A stretch of DNA of 64,000 nt from CAVXYG01 sp963706835 (GCA_963706835.1 CAVPOB010000008.1:186001-250000); one strand, 5' to 3'; numbered from the stretch's first letter, positions 41,150 to 56,810 are shown. Numbers and translations are program-made. Notes: generated from the sequence alone by a model not told the origin.

Positions 41150-42330
41150 GACGTGCGCTGCCCCGGTCCGTCTGGGCGATCGGACTCGTCAGCCTCTTGA
41201 TGGATGTCTCCTCAGAGATGATCCACGCCCTGCTGCCGGTCTTCCTCGTCACCACCCTGGGCGCGAGCGCCATCGCGGTCGGCCTCATCGAGGGAGTGGC
41301 GGAGGCGACCGCGCTACTGGTGAAGGTCATCTCCGGCGCCGTCAGCGACTGGGTCGGCCGGCGGAAGTTCCTGGCAGTGCTCGGATACGGGCTGAGCGCG
41401 GTCACCAAGCCGCTGTTCGCCGTGGCGACAACCGTGGGCATGGTGCTGACCGCCCGGTTCGCCGACCGGGTCGGCAAGGGCATCCGAGGGGCTCCCCGCG
41501 ACGCCCTGGTTGCCGACATCACCTCGCCGGACCAGCGGGGCCGCGCCTTCGGGCTGCGCCAGGGGCTCGACACGGTGGGAGCGCTGCTCGGCCCACTCGT
41601 CGCGGTCGGGCTGATGGTGGCCTGGCAGGACGACATCCGCGCCGTCTTCTGGGTCGCAGTGATCCCAGCCGTGGCGGCGGTGGCCGTGCTCGTGCTGGGG
41701 GTACGGGAACCGCCCCGCCCACCCGAGCACCGGGCCGTCTTTCCCATTCGCCGCGAATACCTGTCGCTGCTGCCGGGCCCCTTCTGGGCAGTGACCGCGG
41801 TCGGTGCCGTGTTCGCGCTAGGCCGGTTCAGCGAGGCATTCCTCGTGCTGCGCGGCTCCGATGTCGGGATGACCCTGGCCCTGGTGCCGCTGGTGTTCGT
41901 CGTCATGAATCTGCTGGCAGCCGCCATGGCCTATCCGGTCGGCGTCATGGTTGATCGCGGCATGCGGCTAGCCCTCGTCGTGGGGGGCGTCGGTGCCCTG
42001 CTGCTGGCGCAACTGGCTCTGGCCGCAGCCACGGGTGTGCCGGGGGTCGTCCTGGGCGCTGCCCTGTGGGGTGTCCATCTCGGCATGACCCAGGGGCTGT
42101 TCGCCGCCCTGGTGTCGCTGACGGCGCCGGGCCGGCTGCGGGGGACGGCGTTCGGCATCTTCAACGTGGTCTCCGGCGTGATGCTGCTGGTGGGCAGCGT
42201 GCTGGCCGGGGTGCTGTGGGAATCGGCGGGCCCACCGGCGACGTTCGCGGCGGGGGCCGGATTCGCCGCACTGACGCTGGTGGGGCTGCTGGCCACCAGG
42301 CGGGTATGGCACGGCACGATAGCTGCATGA
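41146..42330 (+). CDS. major facilitator superfamily permease
   Basis: About 394 residues with 11-12 hydrophobic segments. MFS loop motifs: SDWVGRRKFLAVLGYGLSA after helix 2, FADRVGKGIRGAPRDALV, and FGLRQGLDTVGALLGPL at helix 5. GTG 41146 overlaps the murB stop (GTGA); a GTG at 41131 would add five residues. Part of a tight cluster with murB and the enoyl-CoA hydratase. Substrate not inferable. Confidence 0.88.
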   Translation: MRRALPRSVWAIGLVSLLMDVSSEMIHALLPVFLVTTLGASAIAVGLIEGVAEATALLVKVISGAVSDWVGRRKFLAVLGYGLSAVTKPLFAVATTVGMVLTARFADRVGKGIRGAPRDALVADITSPDQRGRAFGLRQGLDTVGALLGPLVAVGLMVAWQDDIRAVFWVAVIPAVAAVAVLVLGVREPPRPPEHRAVFPIRREYLSLLPGPFWAVTAVGAVFALGRFSEAFLVLRGSDVGMTLALVPLVFVVMNLLAAAMAYPVGVMVDRGMRLALVVGGVGALLLAQLALAAATGVPGVVLGAALWGVHLGMTQGLFAALVSLTAPGRLRGTAFGIFNVVSGVMLLVGSVLAGVLWESAGPPATFAAGAGFAALTLVGLLATRRVWHGTIAA

Positions 42331-43118
42331 CCGTCCGTACCGAGGCTGTCGGCCGAACGCTGCTGGTCACCATCGACCGACCGGAGCGGCGCAACGCGGT
42401 CGATCGGGTCACCGCCGCGCGACTGTACGAGTCCTTCGCAGCCTTCGACACCGACCCGCGCTACGACGTTGCCGTGCTCTGCGGCGCAGCCGGGACGTTC
42501 TGCGCCGGGGCGGACCTGGTGGCCATCGCGGACGGGCGGCCCAACGACGTGCGGGCCACCGCCCGGATGGTGGGCTCGCCCGCCCCGATGGGCCCGACCC
42601 GCCTGCAGCTGGCCAAGCCGGTCATCGCGGCCGTCGAGGGCTACGCGGTGGCAGGCGGACTGGAACTGGCCATCTGGTGCGACTTACGGGTCGCCGCGGC
42701 CGATGCGATCCTCGGCGTCTTCTCCCGGCGCTTCGGAGTGCCGCTCATCGACGGCGGCACGGTACGGCTGCCCCGACTCATCGGGCACAGCCGGGCCATG
42801 GACCTGATCCTCACCGGCCGCGGTGTAGGCGCTGCGGAGGCGCTGGACATCGGCTTGGTGCACCGCGTCGTCCCGCCCGGTGAGGCGCTGCCGGCCGCGC
42901 TGGACCTTGCCGCGGCGCTCTCAGCATTCCCCCAGCAGTGCCTGCGGGAGGATCTGGCCTCCGCGCGCGAGCAGTGGGATCTGCAGATCGACGCCGCGCT
43001 GTACCGGGAGGCGGCCGGCGGTCGAGCAGTCCTGGAATCGGGGGAGGCGCAGGCCGGTGCGCAGCGCTTCGCACGCGGCGCCGGACGGCACGGCCGGGAG
43101 GTCCCCGGGGCGCACTGA
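42327..43118 (+). CDS. enoyl-CoA hydratase/isomerase family protein
   Basis: Crotonase fold, 263 residues. Oxyanion-hole segments GTFCAGADL and GYAVAGGLELA; the Glu in GGLELA matches the first catalytic acid of crotonases. The second region reads RRFGVPLIDGGTVRLPRLIG, lacking the usual P-G-x-G-G loop and second catalytic Glu, as in an actinobacterial subgroup; hydratase activity is therefore uncertain. ATG overlaps the permease stop (ATGA). Ends 18 bp from the convergent aminotransferase stop. Confidence 0.87.
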   Translation: MTVRTEAVGRTLLVTIDRPERRNAVDRVTAARLYESFAAFDTDPRYDVAVLCGAAGTFCAGADLVAIADGRPNDVRATARMVGSPAPMGPTRLQLAKPVIAAVEGYAVAGGLELAIWCDLRVAAADAILGVFSRRFGVPLIDGGTVRLPRLIGHSRAMDLILTGRGVGAAEALDIGLVHRVVPPGEALPAALDLAAALSAFPQQCLREDLASAREQWDLQIDAALYREAAGGRAVLESGEAQAGAQRFARGAGRHGREVPGAH

Positions 43119-43136
43119 CGGGGGGACTTGCTCCGA

Positions 43137-44354
43137 CTACCCGGCCTCGCCGAGCAGTGCAGCGATGCGGCCGACGCCTTCGACGAGGTCGTCGTCGCCG
43201 AGTGCATAGGACAGCCGCAGGTAGCCCGGTGTACCGAAGGCCTCCCCGGGCACCACCGCCACCTCCGCCTCGTCCAGGATCAGCCCGGCGAGCTCTGCGG
43301 AGGACGCCGCAACCTTGCCGCGGATCGACCGACCCAGCACGCCCTTCACCGACGGATAGGCGTAGAACGCCCCCTCCGGCTCGGGGCAGGTCACACCGGG
43401 GATCCCGTTGAGCAGGTCGGTCATGGTCCTGCGCCGCCGGTCGAAGGCCTCCCGCATCTGCTCCACCGCCGCCAGGTCGCCGCTGACCGCAGCCAGCGCG
43501 GCCCGCTGCGCCACGTTGCACACGTTGCTCGTCGCGTGCGATTGCAGGTTGCCGGCGGCCTTCACCACGTCGGCCGGGCCGATCATCCAGCCCACGCGCC
43601 ATCCGGTCATCGCGTAGGTCTTGGCCACGCCGTTGACCACGACGCAGCGCTCCTGCAGTGCCGGCACCAGCGTCGGCATGGAGGCGAACTCGGCATCCCC
43701 GTAGACGAGATGCTCATAGATCTCATCGGTGATCACCCACAGGCCGCGCTCGACCGCCCACTGGCCGATCGCCTCCACCTCGGCCGGGGTGTAGACCGCG
43801 CCGGTGGGGTTGGACGGCGAGACGAACATCAGCACCTTCGTGCGGTCCGACAGGTACTGCTCCAGCTGGGCGGGGGAGGTCCGGTAGCCGGTGGTCTCGT
43901 CGGTGGGCACCACGACGGCAGTGCCGCCGGCCAGGCCGATGGCCTCGGGGTAGGTGGTCCAGTACGGCGCAGGCAGCAGGACTTCGTCGCCCGGGTCGAG
44001 CAGCGTTGCACAGGCGTTGTAGATGGCCTGCTTGCCGCCATTGGTGATCAGCACCGACGACGCGGGGACCTCCAGGCCGGAATCCCTGGCGGTCTTGGCC
44101 GCCACGGCCTCCCGCAGCGCAGGCAGTCCGGCCGCCGGTGTGTAGCGGTGCATGGCCGGGTCGGCGCACGCCTCGATGGCGGCGGCGACGATGTAGTCGG
44201 GGGTCGGGAAGTCGGGTTCGCCCGCGCCGAAGCCGATCACCGGACGGCCGGCGGCTTTGAGCGCCTTGGCCTTGGCATCCACCGCGAGTGTGGCGGATTC
44301 GGCGATGGCGCCGATGCGGTGTGAGATCCTGGCGGTGGTGGTCATGGCGACCAT
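43137..44354 (-). CDS. aspC: class I PLP aminotransferase, aspartate aminotransferase type
   Basis: About 405 residues. RPVIGFGAGEPDFPTPDYI binds the substrate carboxylate side; SPSNPTGAVYTPAEV, the Schiff-base lysine in GVAKTYAMTGWRVGW, and a C-terminal GYLRLSYA with the substrate Arg. Start is ATG 44354 or 44345. Lies just upstream of the divergent tRNA-Trp/secE unit, where Streptomyces has aspC. Exact amino donor not proven. Confidence 0.88.
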   Translation of the reverse strand: MVAMTTTARISHRIGAIAESATLAVDAKAKALKAAGRPVIGFGAGEPDFPTPDYIVAAAIEACADPAMHRYTPAAGLPALREAVAAKTARDSGLEVPASSVLITNGGKQAIYNACATLLDPGDEVLLPAPYWTTYPEAIGLAGGTAVVVPTDETTGYRTSPAQLEQYLSDRTKVLMFVSPSNPTGAVYTPAEVEAIGQWAVERGLWVITDEIYEHLVYGDAEFASMPTLVPALQERCVVVNGVAKTYAMTGWRVGWMIGPADVVKAAGNLQSHATSNVCNVAQRAALAAVSGDLAAVEQMREAFDRRRRTMTDLLNGIPGVTCPEPEGAFYAYPSVKGVLGRSIRGKVAASSAELAGLILDEAEVAVVPGEAFGTPGYLRLSYALGDDDLVEGVGRIAALLGEAG

Positions 44355-44401
44355 TCTCGCAAAGCCGCAGGACGCCTTGGGCGGGGGCGCGCCGGACGGG
44401 A

Positions 44402-44432
44402 TTGGACCGCTGTGTTGCGGTAGCCCTACACT
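44402..44432 (+). promoter_or_regulatory. promoter candidate for tRNA-Trp-secE-nusG
   Basis: TTGGAC (44402-44407) and TACACT (44427-44432) with a 19-bp spacer, in the gap between the divergent aminotransferase and tRNA-Trp. Good boxes, long spacer. Confidence 0.45.
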
Positions 44433-44487
44433 GACGCGAAGGTGTCGTCACTGTGCGCTGCGCTGGGCACGGTGACGGCGGCACCCT

Positions 44488-44560
44488 AGGGTCGTAGCTC
44501 AATTGGTAGAGCACCGGTCTCCAAAACCGGCGGTTGGGGGTTCAAGTCCCTCCGGCCCTG
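44488..44560 (+). tRNA. tRNA-Trp (CCA)
   Basis: Acceptor stem AGGGTCG/CGGCCCT, anticodon stem CCGGT/ACCGG with loop CTCCAAA (CCA), T loop GTTCAAGTC. 73 nt. Placed before secE as is usual in actinobacteria. Confidence 0.96.
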
Positions 44561-44652
44561 CGCGTCCCGGACGCCGTCCTCGGCGGGCCGGCGACGCCCG
44601 TGCAGTGCGCTGCAGCGGGCACCAGCAGTGATTCGATCGAGGCGGAGGATTC

Positions 44653-44922
44653 GTGAGCGACACCAGTACGCACACTCCAGACTCCTCCGGCCCGGGCAAG
44701 AAGCCGACGAAGCAGTCGGACAAGCCTGGGCTGTTCGCGCGGATCTCGTTGTTCATCCGCGAGGTCATCGCCGAACTGCGCAAGGTCATCTGGCCGACCC
44801 GCAAGGAGTTGATCACCTATACGTGGGTGGTGATCATCTTCGTGCTGATCATGGCCGGGATCGTGGCGCTGTACGACTTCCTGTTCACGCAGGGGGTCCT
44901 GGCCGTGTTCGGCAGCGAGTAG
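44653..44922 (+). CDS. secE: preprotein translocase subunit SecE
   Basis: Single-helix SecYEG subunit, 89 residues. Polar N-terminus, then FIREVIAELRKVIWPTRKEL (the conserved amphipathic segment) and one membrane helix. GTG 44653 follows GGAGGA by 4 bp. Confidence 0.95.
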   Translation: MSDTSTHTPDSSGPGKKPTKQSDKPGLFARISLFIREVIAELRKVIWPTRKELITYTWVVIIFVLIMAGIVALYDFLFTQGVLAVFGSE

Positions 44923-44962
44923 CAGTCGAACAGCCGAACCATACGTAAGGACGTGGAGCACC

Positions 44963-45751
44963 GTGTCTGACGAGACGCTCACCCCGGAGCCGGAGGGTTC
45001 CGTCGCCGCCGAGGCGTTGCCGGAGGAGTCTGCCAACCTGGCCGACGCCGCCGCCGATGCGGTGGTCGACGACACCGCCGACGAGGTGGTCGAGGCCGCC
45101 GCCGATGCGGTGGTCGACGACACCGCCGACGAGGTGGTCGAGGACCCCAACGCCGAACTCCTGGAGGCGCTGCAGGTGGCGCCGGGGGAGTGGTACGTGG
45201 TGCACTCCTACGCCGGCTACGAGCGACGGGTGAAGCAGAACATCGAGGTGGCTCGGGTCAACCAGGATTTGGAGGAGGAGATCTTCCAGGTCGAGGTGCC
45301 CATGGAGACCGTCTGGGAGATCAAGAAGGGCGAGCGCAAGCGCGTGGAGCGGGTGAAGCTGCCCGGATACGTCCTGGTGCGCATGGAGCACTCGCCGACG
45401 TCATGGACCGCCATCCGCAACACGCCCGGCGTGACCGGCTTCGTGGGCCATGGCGGAGATCCGATCCCGCTCAGCGTGCCCGAGGTCTACGAAATGCTGA
45501 AGGGCCCGGAGCGCCCCGCCGACCGCAAGTCGGTCGAGGAGGAGGCTGTCCCGGGCCGCCCGGCCTCGCAGGCCGCAGTCTCGGAGTACAGCATCGGTGA
45601 CGTCGTCACCGTTGTCGATGGGCCGTTCGAATCTCTGCAGGCCACCATCTCCGAGATCAACACCGAGTCTCAGCGCGTTACCGCCATGGTCGAGTTGTTC
45701 GGCCGGGACACGCCGGTCGAACTGCGATTCGACCAGGTCACAGCAATCTGA
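44963..45751 (+). CDS. nusG: transcription antitermination protein NusG
   Basis: Binds RNA polymerase beta' and modulates pausing and termination. 262 residues: an acidic N-terminal extension of about 70 residues with a duplicated 16-residue block, the NGN domain (EWYVVHSYAGYERRVKQN to NTPGVTGFVG), and a KOW domain (GDVVTVVDGPFESLQATI). Such acidic extensions are usual in actinobacteria; the exact duplication is not. GTG 44963 follows AAGGACGTGGAG. Confidence 0.95.
   Translation: MSDETLTPEPEGSVAAEALPEESANLADAAADAVVDDTADEVVEAAADAVVDDTADEVVEDPNAELLEALQVAPGEWYVVHSYAGYERRVKQNIEVARVNQDLEEEIFQVEVPMETVWEIKKGERKRVERVKLPGYVLVRMEHSPTSWTAIRNTPGVTGFVGHGGDPIPLSVPEVYEMLKGPERPADRKSVEEEAVPGRPASQAAVSEYSIGDVVTVVDGPFESLQATISEINTESQRVTAMVELFGRDTPVELRFDQVTAI
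45047..45142 (+). repeat. perfect 48-bp in-frame tandem duplication inside nusG
   Basis: 45047-45094 and 45095-45142 are identical at every base and each code for 16 residues, AAADAVVDDTADEVVE. Only the acidic extension is affected; the NGN domain starts 13 codons later. Confidence 0.92.
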
Positions 45752-45803
45752 GGCTGTCCGCACCACCCACCGCCAAGCAATCGAGTAAGGATCCACCACC
45801 GCC

Positions 45804-46244
45804 ATGGCAGCACCGAAGAAGCGCAAGAAGGTCACCGGTTTCATCAAGTTGCAGATCCAGGCAGGCAAGGCCAATCCGGCACCGCCGGTCGGTCCGGCCC
45901 TGGGTCAGCACGGCGTGAACATCATGGAGTTCTGCAAGGCCTACAACGCCGCGACCGAGTCGCAGCGCGGCGAGGTCGTGCCGGTCGAGATCACGGTCTA
46001 CGACGACCGCAGTTTCGACTTCGTGCTGAAGACCCCGCCGGCCGCGAAGCTCATCCTCAAGGCCGCCGGCATCAGCAAGGGCGCCAGCAATCCGTTGACC
46101 GACAAGGCCGGGACCATCACGCGCGATCAGGTCCGCGAGATCGCGGAGAAGAAGATGCCGGACCTCAACGCCAATGACATCGACGCCGCGATGAAGATCA
46201 TCGAGGGCACCGCCCGGCAGATGGGCGTCTCCGTCAGCGGCTGA
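45804..46244 (+). CDS. rplK: ribosomal protein L11
   Basis: 146 residues with QIQAGKANPAPPVGPALGQHG at the N-terminus and a C-terminal rRNA-binding domain ending MGVSVSG. ATG at 45804 follows AAGGATCC. The proline helix that forms the thiopeptide site is intact. Confidence 0.96.
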   Translation: MAAPKKRKKVTGFIKLQIQAGKANPAPPVGPALGQHGVNIMEFCKAYNAATESQRGEVVPVEITVYDDRSFDFVLKTPPAAKLILKAAGISKGASNPLTDKAGTITRDQVREIAEKKMPDLNANDIDAAMKIIEGTARQMGVSVSG

Positions 46245-46269
46245 GGCCGCACCCCAAACCCCCGTGGCA

Positions 46270-46285
46270 GGGCGAGCGCTCGCCC
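46270..46285. other. 16-bp perfect palindrome between rplK and rplA
   Basis: GGGCGAGCGCTCGCCC, 36 bp before rplA. It could fold in the mRNA ahead of rplA or be chance; L1 autoregulation usually acts upstream of rplK, so no function is claimed. Confidence 0.4.
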
Positions 46286-46321
46286 GCAGGACCACGAACT
46301 GCAGAGAAGGAGCAGTCAGCG

Positions 46322-47009
46322 ATGCAGCGCAGCAAGCAGTACCGAGCCGGTAGCGAACTCGTCAAGCCGGACACCCAGTACCCGATCGGCGAGGCTATTG
46401 CGCTCGCCAAGCAGACCGGCAAGGCGAAGTTCGATGCCACCGTCGAGGTTGCCCTGCGACTCGGCGTCGATCCCCGCAAGGCCGACCAGATGGTCCGCGG
46501 CACGGTCAACCTGCCGCACGGCACCGGCAAGACCGCCCGCGTGGTGGTGTTCGCCACCGGCCCAGCGGCTGAGGCGGCTGTTGCGGCCGGAGCCGACGAG
46601 GTCGGCAGCGACGACCTGGTGGCCAAGATCTCCGGTGGCTGGACCGACTTCGACGCCGCCGTGGCCACCCCCGACCAGATGGGCAAGGTCGGCCGGCTCG
46701 GCAAGATCCTGGGCCCGCGCGGCCTGATGCCGAACCCCAAGACCGGGACCGTGACCATGGACGTGGCCAAGGCGGTCAGCGAGATCAAGGGCGGCAAGAT
46801 CGAGTTCCGGGTGGACAAGCACGCCAACCTGCACTTCATCATCGGCAAGGTCTCCTTCAGCGAGGCCGCACCTGCAGGAGAACTTCCAGGCCGCCCTGGA
46901 CGAGGTCGAGCGGTTGAAGCCGTCCTCCGCCAAGGGCCGCTACATCAAGAAGGCCGTCATGTCGACCACGATAGGGCCGGGCATCCCGCTGGACCTGTCG
47001 GGGATGTAG
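46322..47009 (+). CDS. rplA: ribosomal protein L1; one frame break
   Basis: L1 stalk protein and regulator of its operon. 228 residues with one extra base near 46868: before it GPRGLMPNPKTGTVT and FRVDKHANLHFIIGKVSFSEA, after it HLQENFQAALDEVERLKPSS and the C-terminal end. ATG 46322 follows AAGGAGCAG. A large hairpin follows the stop. Confidence 0.93.
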
Positions 47010-47030
47010 CAGCACACGATGGTCTTGCCG

Positions 47031-47068
47031 CGGCGCGGGACGGATCCACCCGATCCGGTCCCGCGCCG
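47031..47068 (+). terminator. terminator hairpin after rplA
   Basis: 11-bp stem CGGCGCGGGAC/GTCCCGCGCCG, extended inward by GGATC/GATCC, with flanking AGCACA/TGTGCT that can extend it outward. Begins 22 bp after the rplA stop. Confidence 0.75.
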
Positions 47069-47131
47069 CTGTGCTGTCGCTCACCGACACTGCGGAGGCG
47101 CGCCCAGTTCGCCTCTGCACCGCGCCCGATT

Positions 47132-47159
47132 TTGCCTCCCCGGCTGCGGCCTCTACGAT
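47132..47159 (+). promoter_or_regulatory. rplJ promoter candidate
   Basis: TTGCCT (47132-47137) and TACGAT (47154-47159), spacer 16 bp, directly upstream of the L10 leader. Good agreement with the vegetative consensus. Confidence 0.6.
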
Positions 47160-47325
47160 GGTGGAGCCGAAGACCGCCGGTGTCGCGTTTGCGACGCAAA
47201 GCCCGACAGGGCGCCTGCGCAGGTGTGTGAGTAGAGCGTCCTCCGGACGGTTGAGCCTCAGCGCCTGTCGCTGGGGCTTTTTTGTTGGCCCGACGGTCCC
47301 ACCCAGTCCGGAGGAAGGACACTCA
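47160..47325 (+). promoter_or_regulatory. L10 leader of rplJL with an intrinsic attenuator
   Basis: About 160 nt of untranslated RNA before rplJ. The stretch GGAGCCGAAGACCGCCGG (from 47163) and the following paired elements resemble the L10(L12)4-binding leader known in bacteria. At 47254-47278 a 10-bp stem (AGCCTCAGCG/CGCTGGGGCT, loop CCTGT) is followed by T6 (47278-47283), a textbook terminator only 42 bp before the rplJ start. Excess L10-L12 would be expected to favour termination. The leader fold itself was judged by eye. Confidence 0.75.
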
Positions 47326-47991
47326 ATGGCGCGGACGGACAAGTCCGCCGTCATCGACGAACTCTCGAAGAAGTTCGAGGAGGCGTCGGCGACGGTGTTG
47401 ACCGAGTACCGCGGCCTCAGCGTGGCGCAGATGTCGCAACTGCGCCGCTCCCTGGGGCCGGACACGACCTACGCCGTCGTGAAGAACACCTTGACCAAGC
47501 GGGCCGCCGCACAGGCGGGCGTGGATGGCCTGGAAGACCAGTTCGCGGGCCCGAGCGCCATTGCATTCATCTCCGGCGACCCGGTGGAAGCCGCCAAGAG
47601 CCTGCGCGACTTCGCCAAGCAGCACGAGGCGCTGGTCATCAAGGCCGGCTACATGGACGGCAAGGTGCTGTCCGCGGCCGAGGTCGCCAAGCTCGCCGAC
47701 CTGGAGTCCCGCGAGGTGCTGCTGGCCAAGCTGGCCGGCGCCATGAAGGCGTCGATGTCGCAGGCCGCCGCACTGTTCAACGCGCCGCTGGCGCAGGCTG
47801 CCCGGACCGTGGAGGCGCTGCGGGTCAAGGCCGAAGAGGACCCGTCCATCCTGGCCGGCGGAGCCGGCGCCGCGGCACCCGCCGCCGATCACACTTCGGA
47901 CGCCCCAGCGGCGGCCGAGGCGACTGCGTCGGACGTCTCCGACGAAGCCGCCGACTCCAGCGACGCGTCGCAGGAGACCACCGAGGGCTGA
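47326..47991 (+). CDS. rplJ: ribosomal protein L10
   Basis: Base of the L7/L12 stalk. 221 residues, longer than the usual 170-180 because of an acidic Ala/Asp/Ser-rich tail after SILAGGAGAAAP. Conserved LTEYRGLSVAQMSQLRR and VVKNTLTKRA. ATG 47326 follows GGAGGAAGG. Confidence 0.95.
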   Translation: MARTDKSAVIDELSKKFEEASATVLTEYRGLSVAQMSQLRRSLGPDTTYAVVKNTLTKRAAAQAGVDGLEDQFAGPSAIAFISGDPVEAAKSLRDFAKQHEALVIKAGYMDGKVLSAAEVAKLADLESREVLLAKLAGAMKASMSQAAALFNAPLAQAARTVEALRVKAEEDPSILAGGAGAAAPAADHTSDAPAAAEATASDVSDEAADSSDASQETTEG

Positions 47992-48069
47992 CGCCCTGAC
48001 CCGCGGCGGTCGGCGCCGCGGTGACGACAACGTCCGGCCCTCGGCCGGAGCAGAGAAAGGAACGCCACC

Positions 48070-48462
48070 ATGGCGAAGCTGACGACAGACGAACTGCTCG
48101 ACGCGTTCAAGGAGATGACGCTGATCGAGCTGAGCGAGTTCGTGAAGAAGTTCGAGGAGACCTTCGAGGTCACCGCGGCCGCCCCGGTTGCGGTTGCCGC
48201 GGCAGGTGCGGGTCCGGCCGCCGGCGGTGAGGCCGAGGCCGCTGCCGAGCAGGACGAGTTCGACGTGATCCTGGACAGCGCCGGCGACCAGAAGATCAAG
48301 GTCATCAAGGAGGTCCGCGCGCTGACGAGCCTGGGCCTGAAGGAGGCCAAGGATCTGGTCGAGGGTGCGCCGAAGCCCGTCCTGGAGAAGGTCGAGAAGG
48401 AGGCTGCTGAGAAGGCCAAGGAGGCCCTCGAGGCGGTCGGCGCCAAGGTCACCGTCAAGTAA
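48070..48462 (+). CDS. rplL: ribosomal protein L7/L12
   Basis: Factor-binding stalk protein, 130 residues. N-terminal dimerisation segment (LLDAFKEMTLIELSEFVKKF), Ala/Gly/Pro hinge, C-terminal DQKIKVIKEVRALTSLGLKE. ATG 48070 follows AGAAAGGAA. Terminator hairpin 25 bp after the stop. Confidence 0.96.
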   Translation: MAKLTTDELLDAFKEMTLIELSEFVKKFEETFEVTAAAPVAVAAAGAGPAAGGEAEAAAEQDEFDVILDSAGDQKIKVIKEVRALTSLGLKEAKDLVEGAPKPVLEKVEKEAAEKAKEALEAVGAKVTVK

Positions 48463-48487
48463 CCATCTGACGGATCACAACCATCGC

Positions 48488-48525
48488 CCGCGGGCGGTCC
48501 CACCAACGGTTGGGGCCGCCCGCGG
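48488..48525 (+). terminator. terminator hairpin after rplL
   Basis: 10-bp stem CCGCGGGCGG/CCGCCCGCGG, continued by TCCCA/TGGGG pairing toward a short loop. It would end rplJL transcripts before the repeat array and rpoB. Confidence 0.72.
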
Positions 48526-48691
48526 TGCTGTGTGGCGGGTCGGCGGCGCAGATTCGCGGACTCTTCGCAATCGACAGTGTGGTGTGCTCCGGTGTCGGCG
48601 GGTGGAGCGGGCGGGACGCCTGGCGCCCGAATCGTGTCCCCAGTGACCAGCGGGTCCAGTTGCGTGAGCGGCCAGGGCGGCCCATGCGTCG

Positions 48692-48992
48692 GGGACGTCT
48701 GCACCGGGCAAGAAGGCGGTATCGGCCGGATGCGCGGTGCAGGACTGCACCCGGTTCGGGGGTTTGCACCCGTTGCGGGGGCGGAATCGGCCAGATCGGG
48801 GCGCAGGACTGCACCCGGTTCGGGGGTTTGCACCCGTTGCGGGGGCGGAATCGGCCAGATCGGGGCGCACAGCCACCGTCCCGGGTGCAGACCCCCATGC
48901 CGGGTGCACCGTTGCCGTCCCGGAGGCGCGCACAGCCACCGTCCCGGGTGCAGACCCCCACGCCGGGTGCACCGTTGCCGTCCCGGAGGCGC
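48692..48992 (+). repeat. composite A-A-B'-B' repeat array, locus 3 (between rplL and rpoB)
   Basis: The cleanest copy. Module A from 48745 and 48809 (period 64 bp: CTGCACCCGGTTCGGGGG, then TTTGCACCCGTTGCGGGGG, then CGGAATCGGCCAGATCGGGG), preceded by a degenerate A at 48692. Then module B' from 48868 and 48931 (period 63 bp: CACAGCCACCGTCCCGGG, TGCAGACCCCCATGCCGGG, TGCACCGTTGCCGTCCCGG). A and B' share TGCACCC/GGGTGCA cores in inverse orientation, so the array can fold on itself. Nothing else was seen at 48993-49211. Confidence 0.88.
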
Positions 48993-49211
48993 TGACGGTC
49001 CCCGCACCGGACGCGCACTCCCACAATCAGCGCACGGTCGCCTCGCCGGAGGCGCCCTCAGCCCAGCACGCCCCGAGACCCGCACGAAGCGCAGTTCCGT
49101 CCCTGCCCTGAGCAGCCGCGAATCAGCCGTCCCCGCGAAACGGCGCCCACCGCCAGCCACCGCCCGAAGCGGTACGCCCTCGACCGCGGCGGGCATAGTA
49201 GCCCAGGCGTG

Positions 49212-49241
49212 TTGCCATTTCGTGTCCGTACAGGATACCGT
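49212..49241 (+). promoter_or_regulatory. rpoB promoter candidate
   Basis: TTGCCA (49212-49217) and TACCGT (49236-49241) with an 18-bp spacer, in an AT-richer stretch about 140 bp before rpoB and after the repeat array. It implies a leader of about 130 nt. Confidence 0.55.
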
Positions 49242-49378
49242 TGGGTTTTGCGCTGCCTCCGCAAATGAGCCCCCAGTCACTGGACCCGAACCGCGCCCGG
49301 GAACGGTGACTGGTGCACGGTGGGGTGGGGGTAGTGCCATTCGGGTGAGATGAGCGCGCTGTCCCGGAAGGACACCAC

Positions 49379-52840
<3,462 letters not shown>

Positions 52841-52939
52841 TGAGCCGGCCGATCGCGGCCCCGGCCCAACGCCGGACGCGATCGGCCCGGCATCGCACAC
52901 ACCACTACCGACGCTGACGAGACGAAGGAAATCACCACC

Positions 52940-56810
<3,871 letters not shown>

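Noticed and set aside
48745..48990. CRISPR-like array
   Set aside because: Repeats are 63-64 bp with no unique spacers, half the copies are inverted, and no cas gene is near.
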